Shown: positions 8,292 to 16,786 of the stretch, one piece after another | Layout: each line of letters opens with the position of its first letter | How positions within the stretch are numbered: position 1 is the stretch's first letter | From: Bin5 sp965218625 | Lineage (GTDB): Bacteria; Chloroflexota; Anaerolineae; Caldilineales; Caldilineaceae | Assembly (NCBI GenBank): GCA_965218625.1 | Contig: CBDCLG010000020.1 | Coordinates: 496,001 to 560,000, forward strand | Reading direction: 5' to 3' | Length of the DNA stretch: 64,000 nt | Notes under the pieces: model-generated | What the model was told of the DNA's origin: nothing | Database searches by the model: none | What the model saw: only the letters and a program-made list of their open reading frames with translations | Translations under genes and position numbers: made by a program

Positions 8292-10433
8292 ATGATGCTT
8301 GAGATCAAAGACCTGCAGATGAGCTTTCGCTCAGTCGTGGGCACAACGCGGGCCGTGAACAGCGTAAGCTTTGCCGTGGAGCCGGGGGAAATTGTCGGGT
8401 TGGTGGGGGAGAGCGGCTGTGGCAAAAGCGTCACCGCGCGCAGCGTGGTCGGTCTCGTGCCCTCACCGCCGGCCGTCTTTGAAGGCGGCGAAATCTGGTT
8501 GAATACCCGCGCCGGCAGGATGAACATGCTGGTCAACCGCGGCAATGAGCGCGTACTGCGGCGGATTCGCGGGCGCGAGGTTTCGATGATCTTTCAGGAG
8601 CCGATGCGATCGCTGCATCCCATGATGCCGGTTGGCAACCAAGTCGCTGAAGGAATTCTCGAACACGAAAAAATCGGCCTGAACAAAGCTTACGCCCGAA
8701 CGGAAGAGATGCTGGAGTTGGTGGGGCTTCCACAACCGGACCGGCTCCTTAGCCGCTATCCACATGAGTTGTCCGGCGGCATGCGCCAGCGGGTGATGAT
8801 CGCGCTGGCTTTGGCTTGCCATCCGCAACTACTGATCGCGGACGAACCGACCACAGCTCTCGACGTCACCATCCAAGCCCAGATCCTGGACCTGATCAAA
8901 CGGCTGCGCGATCGGCTTGGCATGTCGGTGCTGTTGATAACCCACAACATGGGGGTGGTGGCGAGTACTGCTGACCGCGTGTCCGTCATGTATCTGGGGG
9001 TCATCGTCGAAACCGGCACAGTGAGGGAGGTTTTCGAGCAGGCGGCCCATCCCTATACGCAAGGACTGCTGGCATCGATTCCCAGCCTGCACAGCGAACC
9101 AAAGACGCCCCTGCAGTCACTTAAGGGTGTTGTTCCCGAGTTGACGCTGGCGCCACAGGGTTGCGTTTTTGCCGACCGGTGCCCAGACGTAATGTCCAAA
9201 TGTCAGGAGACACCGCCGCTTATCAGCCTGAGCGAGCAACACAAGGCCAAGTGCTGGCTGTATGACTCGCCAGCTGCGACCGCTGCCATTACGCTCGAGT
9301 CCCCGCAAGCTCAAACGGACCAAATCGTGCACGACGGAGCGGCGGCGGCGCCGGCAAACGGCGCCTTCCAGATCCCGAATAAAGCCGGCTCTGCCTGGAG
9401 CGAGAGTACCAGCGACGGCGATGTTGGCGTCAGTATCAGGGAGATGACACTGCACTATCCGATTTACAAGGGCATTTTACGTCGCAAGGTGGGCGCGGTC
9501 CGGGCGGTAGATGACATCGACCTGACAATCAACCGCGGAGAAATCCTCGGCCTGGTCGGCGAATCGGGCTGTGGCAAAACGTCGGTAGGCCGGCTGATCA
9601 CCCGGCTGGTAGACCCGACTGCCGGCAACATTCTGTGCATGATCGACGGCGAGCTCAAAGATATCACGCACATTTCGGAAACGGGCATGAAAGGCGTGCG
9701 ACGCCATATGGGGATGATCTTTCAGGACCCCCTGTCATCGCTGAACCCACGCCTGAACGTGCGCGACATTGTGGGTGAGCCCCTCATTCTACACAATATC
9801 GCCAAGGGAAAGGAGGTAGATGCGCGCGTTGGCAGGCTGTTGCAAATGGTCGGGCTGCGCGCCGAGCACCAGAGCCGTTTTCCCCACGCTTTCAGCGGCG
9901 GGCAGCGACAGCGCATCGCAATTGCCCGCGCGCTGTCAACCGAACCGTCTTTTATCGTGGCGGACGAGCCGGTTTCGGCGCTTGATGTTTCGGTGCAGTC
10001 ACAGGTCTTGAATCTGCTAATGGAACTTCAACAACAGTTGAATTTGACTATGCTCTTCATCTCCCATGATATCGCGGTCGTACGCCACATCAGCGATCGA
10101 GTGGCCGTGATGTATCTGGGCAAGATCGTGGAGCTTGGCGGCACAACGGCCGTCTGTTCGTCGCCGGTCCATCCCTACACCGAAGCTCTGCTCGCTTCCA
10201 TTCCCCTCCCCAGCCCAGGAGTTCAATCCGCCCGACCCATCGCCGCAGGCGATCTGCCCGATCCCAGTGCGCCACCGCCCGGCTGCCGATTTCACACGCG
10301 CTGTCCGTATCGTCAGGAGATTTGCATGGTGGAGGAGCCGCGTCTGAAACCGGTAGCCGGTCGGTCGGGATACTGGGGCGCATGCCACTTCCAGGATGAA
10401 TTGACGCTCTCGGGCGTCGAAAGAGCCGCTTGA
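8292..10433 (+). CDS. Fused double ABC ATPase (DppD-DppF type)
   Basis: 713 aa holding two complete nucleotide-binding domains in one chain. Domain 1: Walker A GESGCGKS at about residue 39, signature LSGGMRQR at about 159, Walker B LLIADEP at about 181, then the oligopeptide C-terminal cluster CVFADRCPDVMSKC. Domain 2: Walker A GESGCGKT at about 423, signature FSGGQRQR near 533, Walker B FIVADEP near 555, and the second Cys cluster GCRFHTRCPYRQEIC. These Cys clusters fit the oligopeptide/dipeptide transporter C-terminal region, which binds an Fe-S cluster in characterised members. An Ala-rich linker joins the halves near residues 340-375. It is the only transporter ATPase gene in the window, so it may serve several permease pairs. 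Confidence 0.95.
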   Translation: MMLEIKDLQMSFRSVVGTTRAVNSVSFAVEPGEIVGLVGESGCGKSVTARSVVGLVPSPPAVFEGGEIWLNTRAGRMNMLVNRGNERVLRRIRGREVSMIFQEPMRSLHPMMPVGNQVAEGILEHEKIGLNKAYARTEEMLELVGLPQPDRLLSRYPHELSGGMRQRVMIALALACHPQLLIADEPTTALDVTIQAQILDLIKRLRDRLGMSVLLITHNMGVVASTADRVSVMYLGVIVETGTVREVFEQAAHPYTQGLLASIPSLHSEPKTPLQSLKGVVPELTLAPQGCVFADRCPDVMSKCQETPPLISLSEQHKAKCWLYDSPAATAAITLESPQAQTDQIVHDGAAAAPANGAFQIPNKAGSAWSESTSDGDVGVSIREMTLHYPIYKGILRRKVGAVRAVDDIDLTINRGEILGLVGESGCGKTSVGRLITRLVDPTAGNILCMIDGELKDITHISETGMKGVRRHMGMIFQDPLSSLNPRLNVRDIVGEPLILHNIAKGKEVDARVGRLLQMVGLRAEHQSRFPHAFSGGQRQRIAIARALSTEPSFIVADEPVSALDVSVQSQVLNLLMELQQQLNLTMLFISHDIAVVRHISDRVAVMYLGKIVELGGTTAVCSSPVHPYTEALLASIPLPSPGVQSARPIAAGDLPDPSAPPPGCRFHTRCPYRQEICMVEEPRLKPVAGRSGYWGACHFQDELTLSGVERAA

Positions 10434-10535
10434 GAGGTGAAGCAAAGATACAGCGAAAGTTTCTCCGCAGCTACAGCCACTCGCCCTTGCGCGTCGCGCA
10501 GACAGGCAAAGGGCCAATAGAGGCAGGCAAACACT

Positions 10536-12080
10536 ATGGATCTACATCTTCCAAAACAGTACACGCCGAGACGAATTCTGGCTACAATCCCAGAAGTCAA
10601 GGGACAGCGGATCGAGTTGGCCGAACTGAAAGGGCCAGGCTGCATTCAGCGCATCTGGATGGGGACTGGTCATAACCGCCGCGCGATACTGCGAATCTAC
10701 TGGGACGGCGAGGAGCAGCCCAGTGTCGAAGCCCCGATTGGGGACTTCTTCGGGCTATGCCATGGGGTGGTCATGTATCCCATCAACAGCCTCTATCTCG
10801 CCACTTCGGATCGGGACACCTACACGAGCTTCTTTCCCATGCCCTTTGCCTCGCAGGCTCGAATCGAGGTTGAGGTAAGCCCCCAGGGTCTGGATCTCTT
10901 CTGGCACGTCGAATGGCACGAATATCCTCCAGACACCCTGAAAGAACCATTGCGGTTCCATGCGCAATGGCGGCGCGAGTACCCCTGCCAGGCCTTCGGC
11001 GAAGACTATCTGGTTCTCGACGCGGCCGGCCAGGGCAGGCTCTTGGGCTTTACTTACGGTGTACGCGTTCGCGATGACGCGGCTCGCTGGTCGCACGGGG
11101 GAGCCGACAATATCTATATCGATGGTGAACAGAATCCGGCCTTCTTGCGAGGCAGCGGCGGAGAGGACACCTTCGGCGTCGGCGGCGGGGGCGTGCTGCA
11201 CAAGCCCGATACGACCCTCTACCAGGGCATGCCCTATTACGAGCACGAGGATCTTGGCCCTGCCAGAGCCTACCAGAGTCTGGCGGCCTACCGTTTCTTT
11301 GAAAAGGACGCGCTTCCTTTCAATCAACATCTACACTTCCGCTTTGGCAGTGTGGGCAACGACATCTGTAGTACAGCCTACTGGTATCAGACCGAACCGC
11401 ATCGCCCTTTCTTCCGCATGCCCCCATGGGATCTGGTGGAACCGGCCTCGATCAAAGGATTGACGCTGCCAACAGGACGACCGGAACTGGAACTGCGCCG
11501 CGGCGAGTATGATCTGCCCCTGGAGACAACTGGCAGCTGGTGGCTGTGTGGGCCGTTCGAGGACGCGGACGGGCAGGCGATGTCGGCTGAACTGCCGCCA
11601 GAGAAGGCGTTCGACCCCAGCGGCTCGTGGGATGGCGGCTTTGACGACGCCTCACCTTGGCGTCAACCCTCCTCCATAAAACCTGAACAGCATATTGCGC
11701 GCTGGAGGCGCCGCAGCGCGATCGATGGCTTTATCGACTTCGGCCACGTGTTCCGGCCGGACACCAAGGATATCGCACTCACGTGGCCGGCGGCAGCCTG
11801 CGCGCTTGCCTGGTTGGATAGCCCGGCGGATACGCAAGCACTCCTTCAACTCGCCTGGGACGACACTCTGGTTGTCAAGGTGAACGATCAGACAATCTTG
11901 CCGCCCACACATCATCGCTTCTTCGATTCCCGGCAGGTGACGGTGACGTTGAAACGCGGCCGCAACAAGATCACTCTGAAACTGAACAACCACCGCAGCC
12001 TGAGCTGGGGAGCCTGGTGTTTCGCATTCGCGGCCCGCCTGCCGGACGGAACCATTCTACGGCCGACAACTGACGGCTGA
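10536..12080 (+). CDS. DUF2961 / GH172-like glycoside hydrolase
   Basis: 514 aa. The region WMGTGHNRRAILRIYWDGEE, followed by PSVEAPIGDFFGLCHG, matches the first jelly-roll of DUF2961 proteins, now glycoside hydrolase family GH172 (difructose-anhydride and alpha-fructofuranosidase/arabinofuranosidase type enzymes). The second half carries the repeat jelly-roll with GGADNIYIDGE and FRFGSVGNDICSTAYWYQ. A C-terminal add-on (about residues 400-514, ending GRNKITLKLNNHRSLSWGAW) looks like a small carbohydrate-binding beta domain. No signal peptide is visible, so it may act on imported oligosaccharides. It follows the ATPase by 102 bases in the same direction. Confidence 0.8.
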   Translation: MDLHLPKQYTPRRILATIPEVKGQRIELAELKGPGCIQRIWMGTGHNRRAILRIYWDGEEQPSVEAPIGDFFGLCHGVVMYPINSLYLATSDRDTYTSFFPMPFASQARIEVEVSPQGLDLFWHVEWHEYPPDTLKEPLRFHAQWRREYPCQAFGEDYLVLDAAGQGRLLGFTYGVRVRDDAARWSHGGADNIYIDGEQNPAFLRGSGGEDTFGVGGGGVLHKPDTTLYQGMPYYEHEDLGPARAYQSLAAYRFFEKDALPFNQHLHFRFGSVGNDICSTAYWYQTEPHRPFFRMPPWDLVEPASIKGLTLPTGRPELELRRGEYDLPLETTGSWWLCGPFEDADGQAMSAELPPEKAFDPSGSWDGGFDDASPWRQPSSIKPEQHIARWRRRSAIDGFIDFGHVFRPDTKDIALTWPAAACALAWLDSPADTQALLQLAWDDTLVVKVNDQTILPPTHHRFFDSRQVTVTLKRGRNKITLKLNNHRSLSWGAWCFAFAARLPDGTILRPTTDG

Positions 12081-12144
12081 ACCGGCCGATAGCTGTCGTC
12101 AGACCGTCCGCTCGACGTTCAGCGACCTTATATGGAGATTACTC

Positions 12145-13479
12145 ATGGCTGAAAAAGCTGTTACACGTTCTTACGAGATATACGAACGCGCCGGCGAACT
12201 GATCCCCGGGCGGACACAACTGATCAGTCGGCGGGCCAGCCGGTTTGCCAATGGCATCAGTCCGGTCTATGCCCAGAGCGCCAAGGGCTCTCGCTTTATC
12301 GACGTGGATGAAAATGAATACATTGATTGGATGAGCGGTGTTGAAGCCATCATTCTTGGACATGCCGACGAAGTCGTCGATCGGGCGGTCGAGAAACAGA
12401 TCAGACGCGGTAGCCTCTACTCGCTGAACAGCCCCCAGGAAATCGAGCTAGCCGAACTGTTGGTGGATACGATTCCGAGCGCCGAGATGGTTCGCTACAC
12501 AAAAGGGGGTGGGGAGGCCTGCGCTGTCGCCGCACGCATTGCCCGCGGAACGACCGGCCGCGACAAGATCATCTTCTGTGGCTACCACGGTTGGCACGAC
12601 TGGTACCAGGCGGCAAACTACGAGGCCGACCCGGTAAGCGGCGAGTTTCCCTTTGCCGGCATCGAGCCGATTGGTGTCCCCAAAGTACTGGCCGGCACCG
12701 TCATTCCCTTCGCTTACGGTGACCTGGATGCCCTCAGGCATCTGCTGGATGAACATGCGGGCGAGGTTGCCGCCGTCATGATGGAGCCGCTGCGCTCCAC
12801 GCTACCGGAGCCAGGTTACCTTGAAAGTGTCAAAGCAGTTGCCCATGCCCACGACGCCATCCTGATCTTTGACGAGGTCTCCTGTGGCTGGCGCCTGTCT
12901 GTGGGCGGCGTACAGGAATACCTGGGAACCACGCCGGACATGACCGTCCTGGCCAAAGCGATGTCGAACGGGTACCCAATGGGTGCGGTCGTGGGTTCGC
13001 GGGCCGTGATGGAGCCGGCAAGCCGCATGTTTGTCTCTAGTTCCTATTGGAGCGACAACATCGGTTTGGCAGCTGCCATCACTACGATTCGCGAGCTCAA
13101 ACGACGCAACTCCGCGGCCTTCTTCCTGGAAACCGGTGAGAAACTGCGCCGCGCGTTGAATGACAGCATCGCCGGCGCCGGCCTCTCCGGTGAGTTCACG
13201 GGCCTGCACACCCACCCCAACCTCACCCTCTCTTTGCCTGACGAAACTTTGCGTCCCCAGGTGAATACCCTTTTCATCCAGGAGATGGCCCGGCGCGGGA
13301 TCCATTGCCCGATGGGTTTCAGCATCAACATGGCACACTCTGCTGAAGACATTCGTCAGACCGCTGAGGCGGCATCTGAATCCTTCACTGTCATCAGATC
13401 CGGCCTCGAATCCGGCGATCTAGACAGCCTGCTGCTCTGCGACCTGAAGCAGGATCCGTTCCGCCGTCTTGTACGCTAA
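12145..13479 (+). CDS. Class III aminotransferase, glutamate-1-semialdehyde-aminomutase-like
   Basis: 444 aa with fold type I PLP features: the PLP aspartate in LIFDEVSCGWRLSVGG and the Schiff-base lysine in LAKAMSNGYPMGAVVG. MSGVEAIILGHADEVVDRAV is the N-terminal family block. It resembles HemL but sits among transport and glycosidase genes rather than haem genes, so it is more likely a catabolic or amino-sugar aminotransferase. The start has GGAG eight bases upstream (ATGGAGATTACTCATG). Confidence 0.85.
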   Translation: MAEKAVTRSYEIYERAGELIPGRTQLISRRASRFANGISPVYAQSAKGSRFIDVDENEYIDWMSGVEAIILGHADEVVDRAVEKQIRRGSLYSLNSPQEIELAELLVDTIPSAEMVRYTKGGGEACAVAARIARGTTGRDKIIFCGYHGWHDWYQAANYEADPVSGEFPFAGIEPIGVPKVLAGTVIPFAYGDLDALRHLLDEHAGEVAAVMMEPLRSTLPEPGYLESVKAVAHAHDAILIFDEVSCGWRLSVGGVQEYLGTTPDMTVLAKAMSNGYPMGAVVGSRAVMEPASRMFVSSSYWSDNIGLAAAITTIRELKRRNSAAFFLETGEKLRRALNDSIAGAGLSGEFTGLHTHPNLTLSLPDETLRPQVNTLFIQEMARRGIHCPMGFSINMAHSAEDIRQTAEAASESFTVIRSGLESGDLDSLLLCDLKQDPFRRLVR

Positions 13480-13708
13480 CGCCCCTCTCAGGCAGAATGT
13501 AGCTAGTCGACACTGTGTTGGCGACTGGCCGCTGAATTGAGCGCCGTCTGAGGCGCGACAAAGCGCTGTAACACAGCAGAAATCCGCCCTGCCGCAGTTA
13601 AGGCTTCGCACGATGCCCTGAAGCTGCGGCGCGCTCAGCCCGCGCGCACAGACGGATGGCCAGAGCAACGCAATCGCCGGCGCCGGCATGTCGGTAGAAG
13701 AACTCCCA
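13480..13708. other. Intergenic stretch after the aminotransferase
   Basis: No gene seen. No strong terminator with a T-run was found after the aminotransferase stop. Confidence 0.45.
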
Positions 13709-13737
13709 TTGACAGGGGGGTATTTGACGACTATACT
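13709..13737 (+). promoter_or_regulatory. Consensus housekeeping-sigma promoter
   Basis: TTGACA at 13709-13714, 17-base spacer starting with six G, TATACT at 13732-13737. The boxes and spacing are identical to those at 3479 and 55342. The next real gene starts at 14240, so either a leader of about 500 nt is made or the promoter belonged to a gene now lost (see the remnant at 13839). Confidence 0.65.
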
Positions 13738-13838
13738 CCACAGGCTTTGCCCTTTCCTCAGGCGACATTGAATCGTCAACAGCCAGATAATGTTTAGCCC
13801 TCCAGGCAGTTCCGGGGGTGTGCATAACTCTTTTCTCA

Positions 13839-13913
13839 ATGGCAGATTTGCGAAACAGGGTCGCAATTGCATGGTTCGTAATCAATGATATCGCCAAATG
13901 AGCCAGAGCTTCC
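13839..13913 (+). pseudogene. Possible LacI-family N-terminal remnant
   Basis: ATG 13839 opens 20 codons ending VINDIAK and a TGA at 13899-13901; the frame then reads ARAS. INDIAK-x-A-x-x-S is the start of the LacI-type helix-turn-helix (usual text INDIAKLAGVS). No further regulator homology is visible downstream. The match is short and could be chance. Confidence 0.25.
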
Positions 13914-13960
13914 GACAAGTCAAGGGGCCGCCGCGGCGAAATTCGACTGATTGGGATGCT

Positions 13961-14004
13961 GGGGGCGCCAATTTCAGCAGAAATTCAGGACGCTAAGCTC
14001 TTTT
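13961..14004 (+). repeat. Repeated intergenic motif, copy A
   Basis: GGGGGCGC, then AATTTCAG, GACGC and TAAGCTCTTTT in order. The same elements recur with slightly different spacing at 26251-26306. Role unknown; the shared AT-rich end may be part of a promoter or binding site. Confidence 0.4.
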
Positions 14005-14239
14005 GAGTTAACAAATCGGCAGCTTGGAGCAGTTATGCATACCCCTCAAATCATTGTCCACCTCAACTTAGCGGATTCCTCAAACAGCCAAGTCCAGGAT
14101 TGAGCAGAATCGCTGCTCTGTTTGTGGACAGTTGCTTGGCATCGTTGACCTAAAACGACAATTCGTAGCTCCTGCTGCTGGCGGCCTCCCGTGCTGTTCG
14201 CACGCCTGAATGCAGGAAGCATGCATAGCGAGGCATGAG

Positions 14240-15007
14240 ATGTACCTGAAACAGCAATTGGCCGCGGGGCAGTACCTGATCGGGGCGGGCATCTTCTCCG
14301 GCTCCCCCGATGTAATCGAGTATACGTTGGTGGGCATGGACTGGATCTGGTGGGAGGCGCAACACGCCCACACGGACTGGCAGACCCTTGTCCACGGCGT
14401 CCGCACAGCTTATGGGATGGGGATCCCGGCGCTGGTGCGCACGTGGACACATGACGGCGGCACGATCGAAAGGTTGCTCGACACCGGCGCCGAGGGGATC
14501 ATTGTGCCCATGGTGGACACGCCGGAACAGGCACAGGAAATCGTCTCACGTTGCTACTTCCCTCCTTTGGGCAACCGTTCGTACGGCGCCATTCGCGTGG
14601 AGCGGATCGAGACCGACCTGAACGAGTGGAACAAGCGACTCATGACGGTCATGATGATTGAGACGCCCGAGGCGGTCGCAAACGCAGAGGCCATTGCTCG
14701 CGTTCCAGGCGTGGACGCGCTCTTCGTCGGGCACATGGACCTTTCGCTGCGGCTCGGCCGGAAGTCGGATGAGTACACCGCCCACGCCAACATTCAGCGC
14801 GAATTGGAGCATGTCGTTGACGTGTGCAAGAAGGCGGGCAAAGCAGCGGCCGCGGTTGCCCTGACGCCGGAAATGCTGGCCGATCGCATTGAAGAAGGAT
14901 ACCGGCTGCTCCTGGCGGGATTTGACCTGGACCACCTGGAGGCCGACTACCGACGCATGAGAGATACCTTCAAGACAATCATGGAGAACATGGGATCGCC
15001 GTCATGA
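14240..15007 (+). CDS. HpcH/HpaI-type aldolase
   Basis: 255 aa from ATG 14240, chosen over ATG 14210 because GAGG sits six bases upstream and MYLKQQLAAGQYLIG aligns with family N-termini. It has the class II pyruvate aldolase TIM-barrel hallmarks: MDWIWWEAQHAHTD around the metal/base His region, LVRTW around the catalytic Arg, LLDTGAEGIIVPMVDTPEQA, YFPPLGNRSYG, the metal-ligand Glu region VMMIETPEAVANAEAIA and VDALFVGHMDLSLRLG. Relatives cleave 2-keto-3-deoxy sugar acids or similar to pyruvate and an aldehyde. The stop overlaps the next ATG by 4 bases. Confidence 0.88.
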   Translation: MYLKQQLAAGQYLIGAGIFSGSPDVIEYTLVGMDWIWWEAQHAHTDWQTLVHGVRTAYGMGIPALVRTWTHDGGTIERLLDTGAEGIIVPMVDTPEQAQEIVSRCYFPPLGNRSYGAIRVERIETDLNEWNKRLMTVMMIETPEAVANAEAIARVPGVDALFVGHMDLSLRLGRKSDEYTAHANIQRELEHVVDVCKKAGKAAAAVALTPEMLADRIEEGYRLLLAGFDLDHLEADYRRMRDTFKTIMENMGSPS

Positions 15008-16089
15008 CGAAAGAGCCGCGTCACGTAACTCTCGCCCGCAACGACGACCTTTACGAGGCCTTCCCCGACATTTGCCGGCTGCCCTCGGGCAAGCTTCTCT
15101 GCATCTACCGCGAGGCGGACGTTCACGTGGCCAGCACATCCCGCATCATCCTGATCGAAAGCGACGACCGCGGCCGCACGTGGACCAACCCGCGCCAGCT
15201 GGATGAAAGGCTCACCTTCGCCCAAGACCTCGCCGTCTGGAACGCGCCCCGCATCGGCCAGTTGCCGGATGGCAGGCTTGTCGTCAACATCGACGCCTTC
15301 GTCTTCCCGGAAGATGCCGCCGACTGGAATTGGCCGCAAAGCCTTCTCTCTTCCCGGACCTACCTCTGGTTCAGCGAGGATGATGGGCGCACCTGGACCG
15401 AACGCCATCTGACGGAAGTGCAGGGGTTCTGCACAGACAAAATCCTGGCGCTGACCGCCGACCACTGGCTCACAGCCGTTGCCTACTGGAGTATTCGTTT
15501 CCCCGGCGCCTTTCGCCTGCACACGGTGCACTCTCATGACGGCGGCCTCACCTGGCCGCTCAGCGCTCTCACCGCAGAACAGGATGGCTACCAGCACGAC
15601 GAGCCCTCGGTAGTTCGCCTGGAGGATGGTCGACTGCTTTGCGTTATGCGCCAAAACATTCACACGACGCGCCCTTCGCACTATGTCCTCTCCGCAGACG
15701 ATGGCTACACCTGGTCCACGCCTCGCCCTGCTCCTTTCTACGGCGACCGTCCGGCTGCCGGACTGCTGCAAAGCGGCAAGTTGCTGGCGATTTACCGAAA
15801 TGTTGAGCCAAAGCCCGGCGCGACGATGCTGAAAGACGAGGGGCGAAATCCCGGCACGTGGGCGTGGCTGGGCGACCTTGCCGGGCTCGAAGGAGACGGG
15901 GGAGAGTCGCAATTTCTGGAGATCGAGTACGACGGCTGCGAATCACCGGGCGACTATGGCTACAGCGGCTGGGTCCAATTCGAAGACGGCGAGGTTTTCT
16001 GCGTCTATCATCACCGCGACGCCGCGCCCAAGTCCTACATCCGCGGCCGCTGGTTCCGCGAGGAGGAGTTTCATGCCGAAAGGAGGTGA
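15004..16089 (+). CDS. BNR-repeat sialidase-like protein, copy 1
   Basis: 361 aa six-bladed-propeller type protein with four Asp boxes: ESDDRGRTW, SEDDGRTW, SHDGGLTW and SADDGYTW. It lacks a signal peptide and lies 4 bases overlapped with the aldolase gene, so it is probably cytoplasmic and acts in the same pathway. GH33-like proteins in such catabolic clusters are not necessarily sialidases; the canonical arginine triad was not verified. It is very similar to the protein at 16787, with long shared blocks such as the region after HDEPSVVRL. Confidence 0.8.
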   Translation: MTKEPRHVTLARNDDLYEAFPDICRLPSGKLLCIYREADVHVASTSRIILIESDDRGRTWTNPRQLDERLTFAQDLAVWNAPRIGQLPDGRLVVNIDAFVFPEDAADWNWPQSLLSSRTYLWFSEDDGRTWTERHLTEVQGFCTDKILALTADHWLTAVAYWSIRFPGAFRLHTVHSHDGGLTWPLSALTAEQDGYQHDEPSVVRLEDGRLLCVMRQNIHTTRPSHYVLSADDGYTWSTPRPAPFYGDRPAAGLLQSGKLLAIYRNVEPKPGATMLKDEGRNPGTWAWLGDLAGLEGDGGESQFLEIEYDGCESPGDYGYSGWVQFEDGEVFCVYHHRDAAPKSYIRGRWFREEEFHAERR

Positions 16090-16232
16090 CCTGCAACAAC
16101 AATCAGGGAAAGGAAGCTTTGTACCGTTCAGTCCCGGCCACCTTTCTCACCACCGGGACGGGAACACATGACTGGCATGAGAGGGGAGCCTTAATGGCAG
16201 CACCGTCCGGAGACCGATCCTCTCAGGAATAG
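16090..16232. other. Spacer after sialidase copy 1
   Basis: No gene recognised. A strong ribosome-binding-like AAAGGAGGTG lies at the end of the preceding gene and a 12-codon frame starts near 16195; neither leads to a recognisable protein. Confidence 0.4.
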
Positions 16233-16775
16233 GACATCATCACGTTGGTCCTGGTTGGGCACTTTGATCGCGGCTCCGGACATCCGTGGGAGCGGATGGC
16301 AAATGAGTACAACGAGATGCCGTCCTCGCCTCGATGATGATCCCGGGGCAGGTCACGTTGATTCCCGTCTGTATGCTTGTCTATCGCTTCAATTGGCTGG
16401 CTACGCTGCCCACCTTTATATTTCCCGTCATCGGCGCGCCCGACGCGTGGCGATGGTCTTCCAGGACTATGCCCTCTACCCGCACATGTCGGTGCGGGAA
16501 AACCTGGCCTCCGCGCTGGGCATATCAGCGGATCGAACGGCCGAGACCCGAACGGGTCCGGCATCCAAGTGCGCGTGCGCCCAACCTTTGTCGAAATGTT
16601 GGGCGAATACATCCTGGCCTACTTCGAGTTCGGCGGCGCCTTGCTCACCGCCAAACTCGATCCGGAGGTGGACTGCCGTGTCAACGAGACGATCGAGTTG
16701 ACCTTGAATCTGGACAAGATGCACCTCTTTGAACCGGCGACGGGGCAAGTTATTCCACCCAGCGACAAGACATAA
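16233..16775 (+). pseudogene. Collapsed remnant of a sugar (CUT1) ABC transporter operon
   Basis: Four short stretches in three frames follow each other in operon order. 16233-16332: VGHFDRGSGHPWERMANEYNE, like a family 1 binding-protein N-terminus. 16334-16450: MMIPGQVTLIPVCMLVYR then FNWLATLPTFIFPVIG, a MalG-type permease segment. 16447-16530: VAMVFQDYALYPHMSVRENL, the Q-loop region of a MalK-type ATPase. 16557-16775: VRVRPTFVEMLGEYILAYF to HLFEPATGQVI, the C-terminal regulatory/TOBE end of MalK. Frames change between pieces and the cores of every gene are missing, so successive deletions are the best explanation. The third fragment lies in a frame with many non-homologous codons around it. 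Confidence 0.75.
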
Positions 16776-16786
16776 CCTACTATCAG

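Noticed and set aside
16081..16091. AAAGGAGGTGACC resembling the complement of the 16S rRNA 3' end
   Set aside because: It is an ordinary strong ribosome-binding-like sequence; no rRNA sequence surrounds it.
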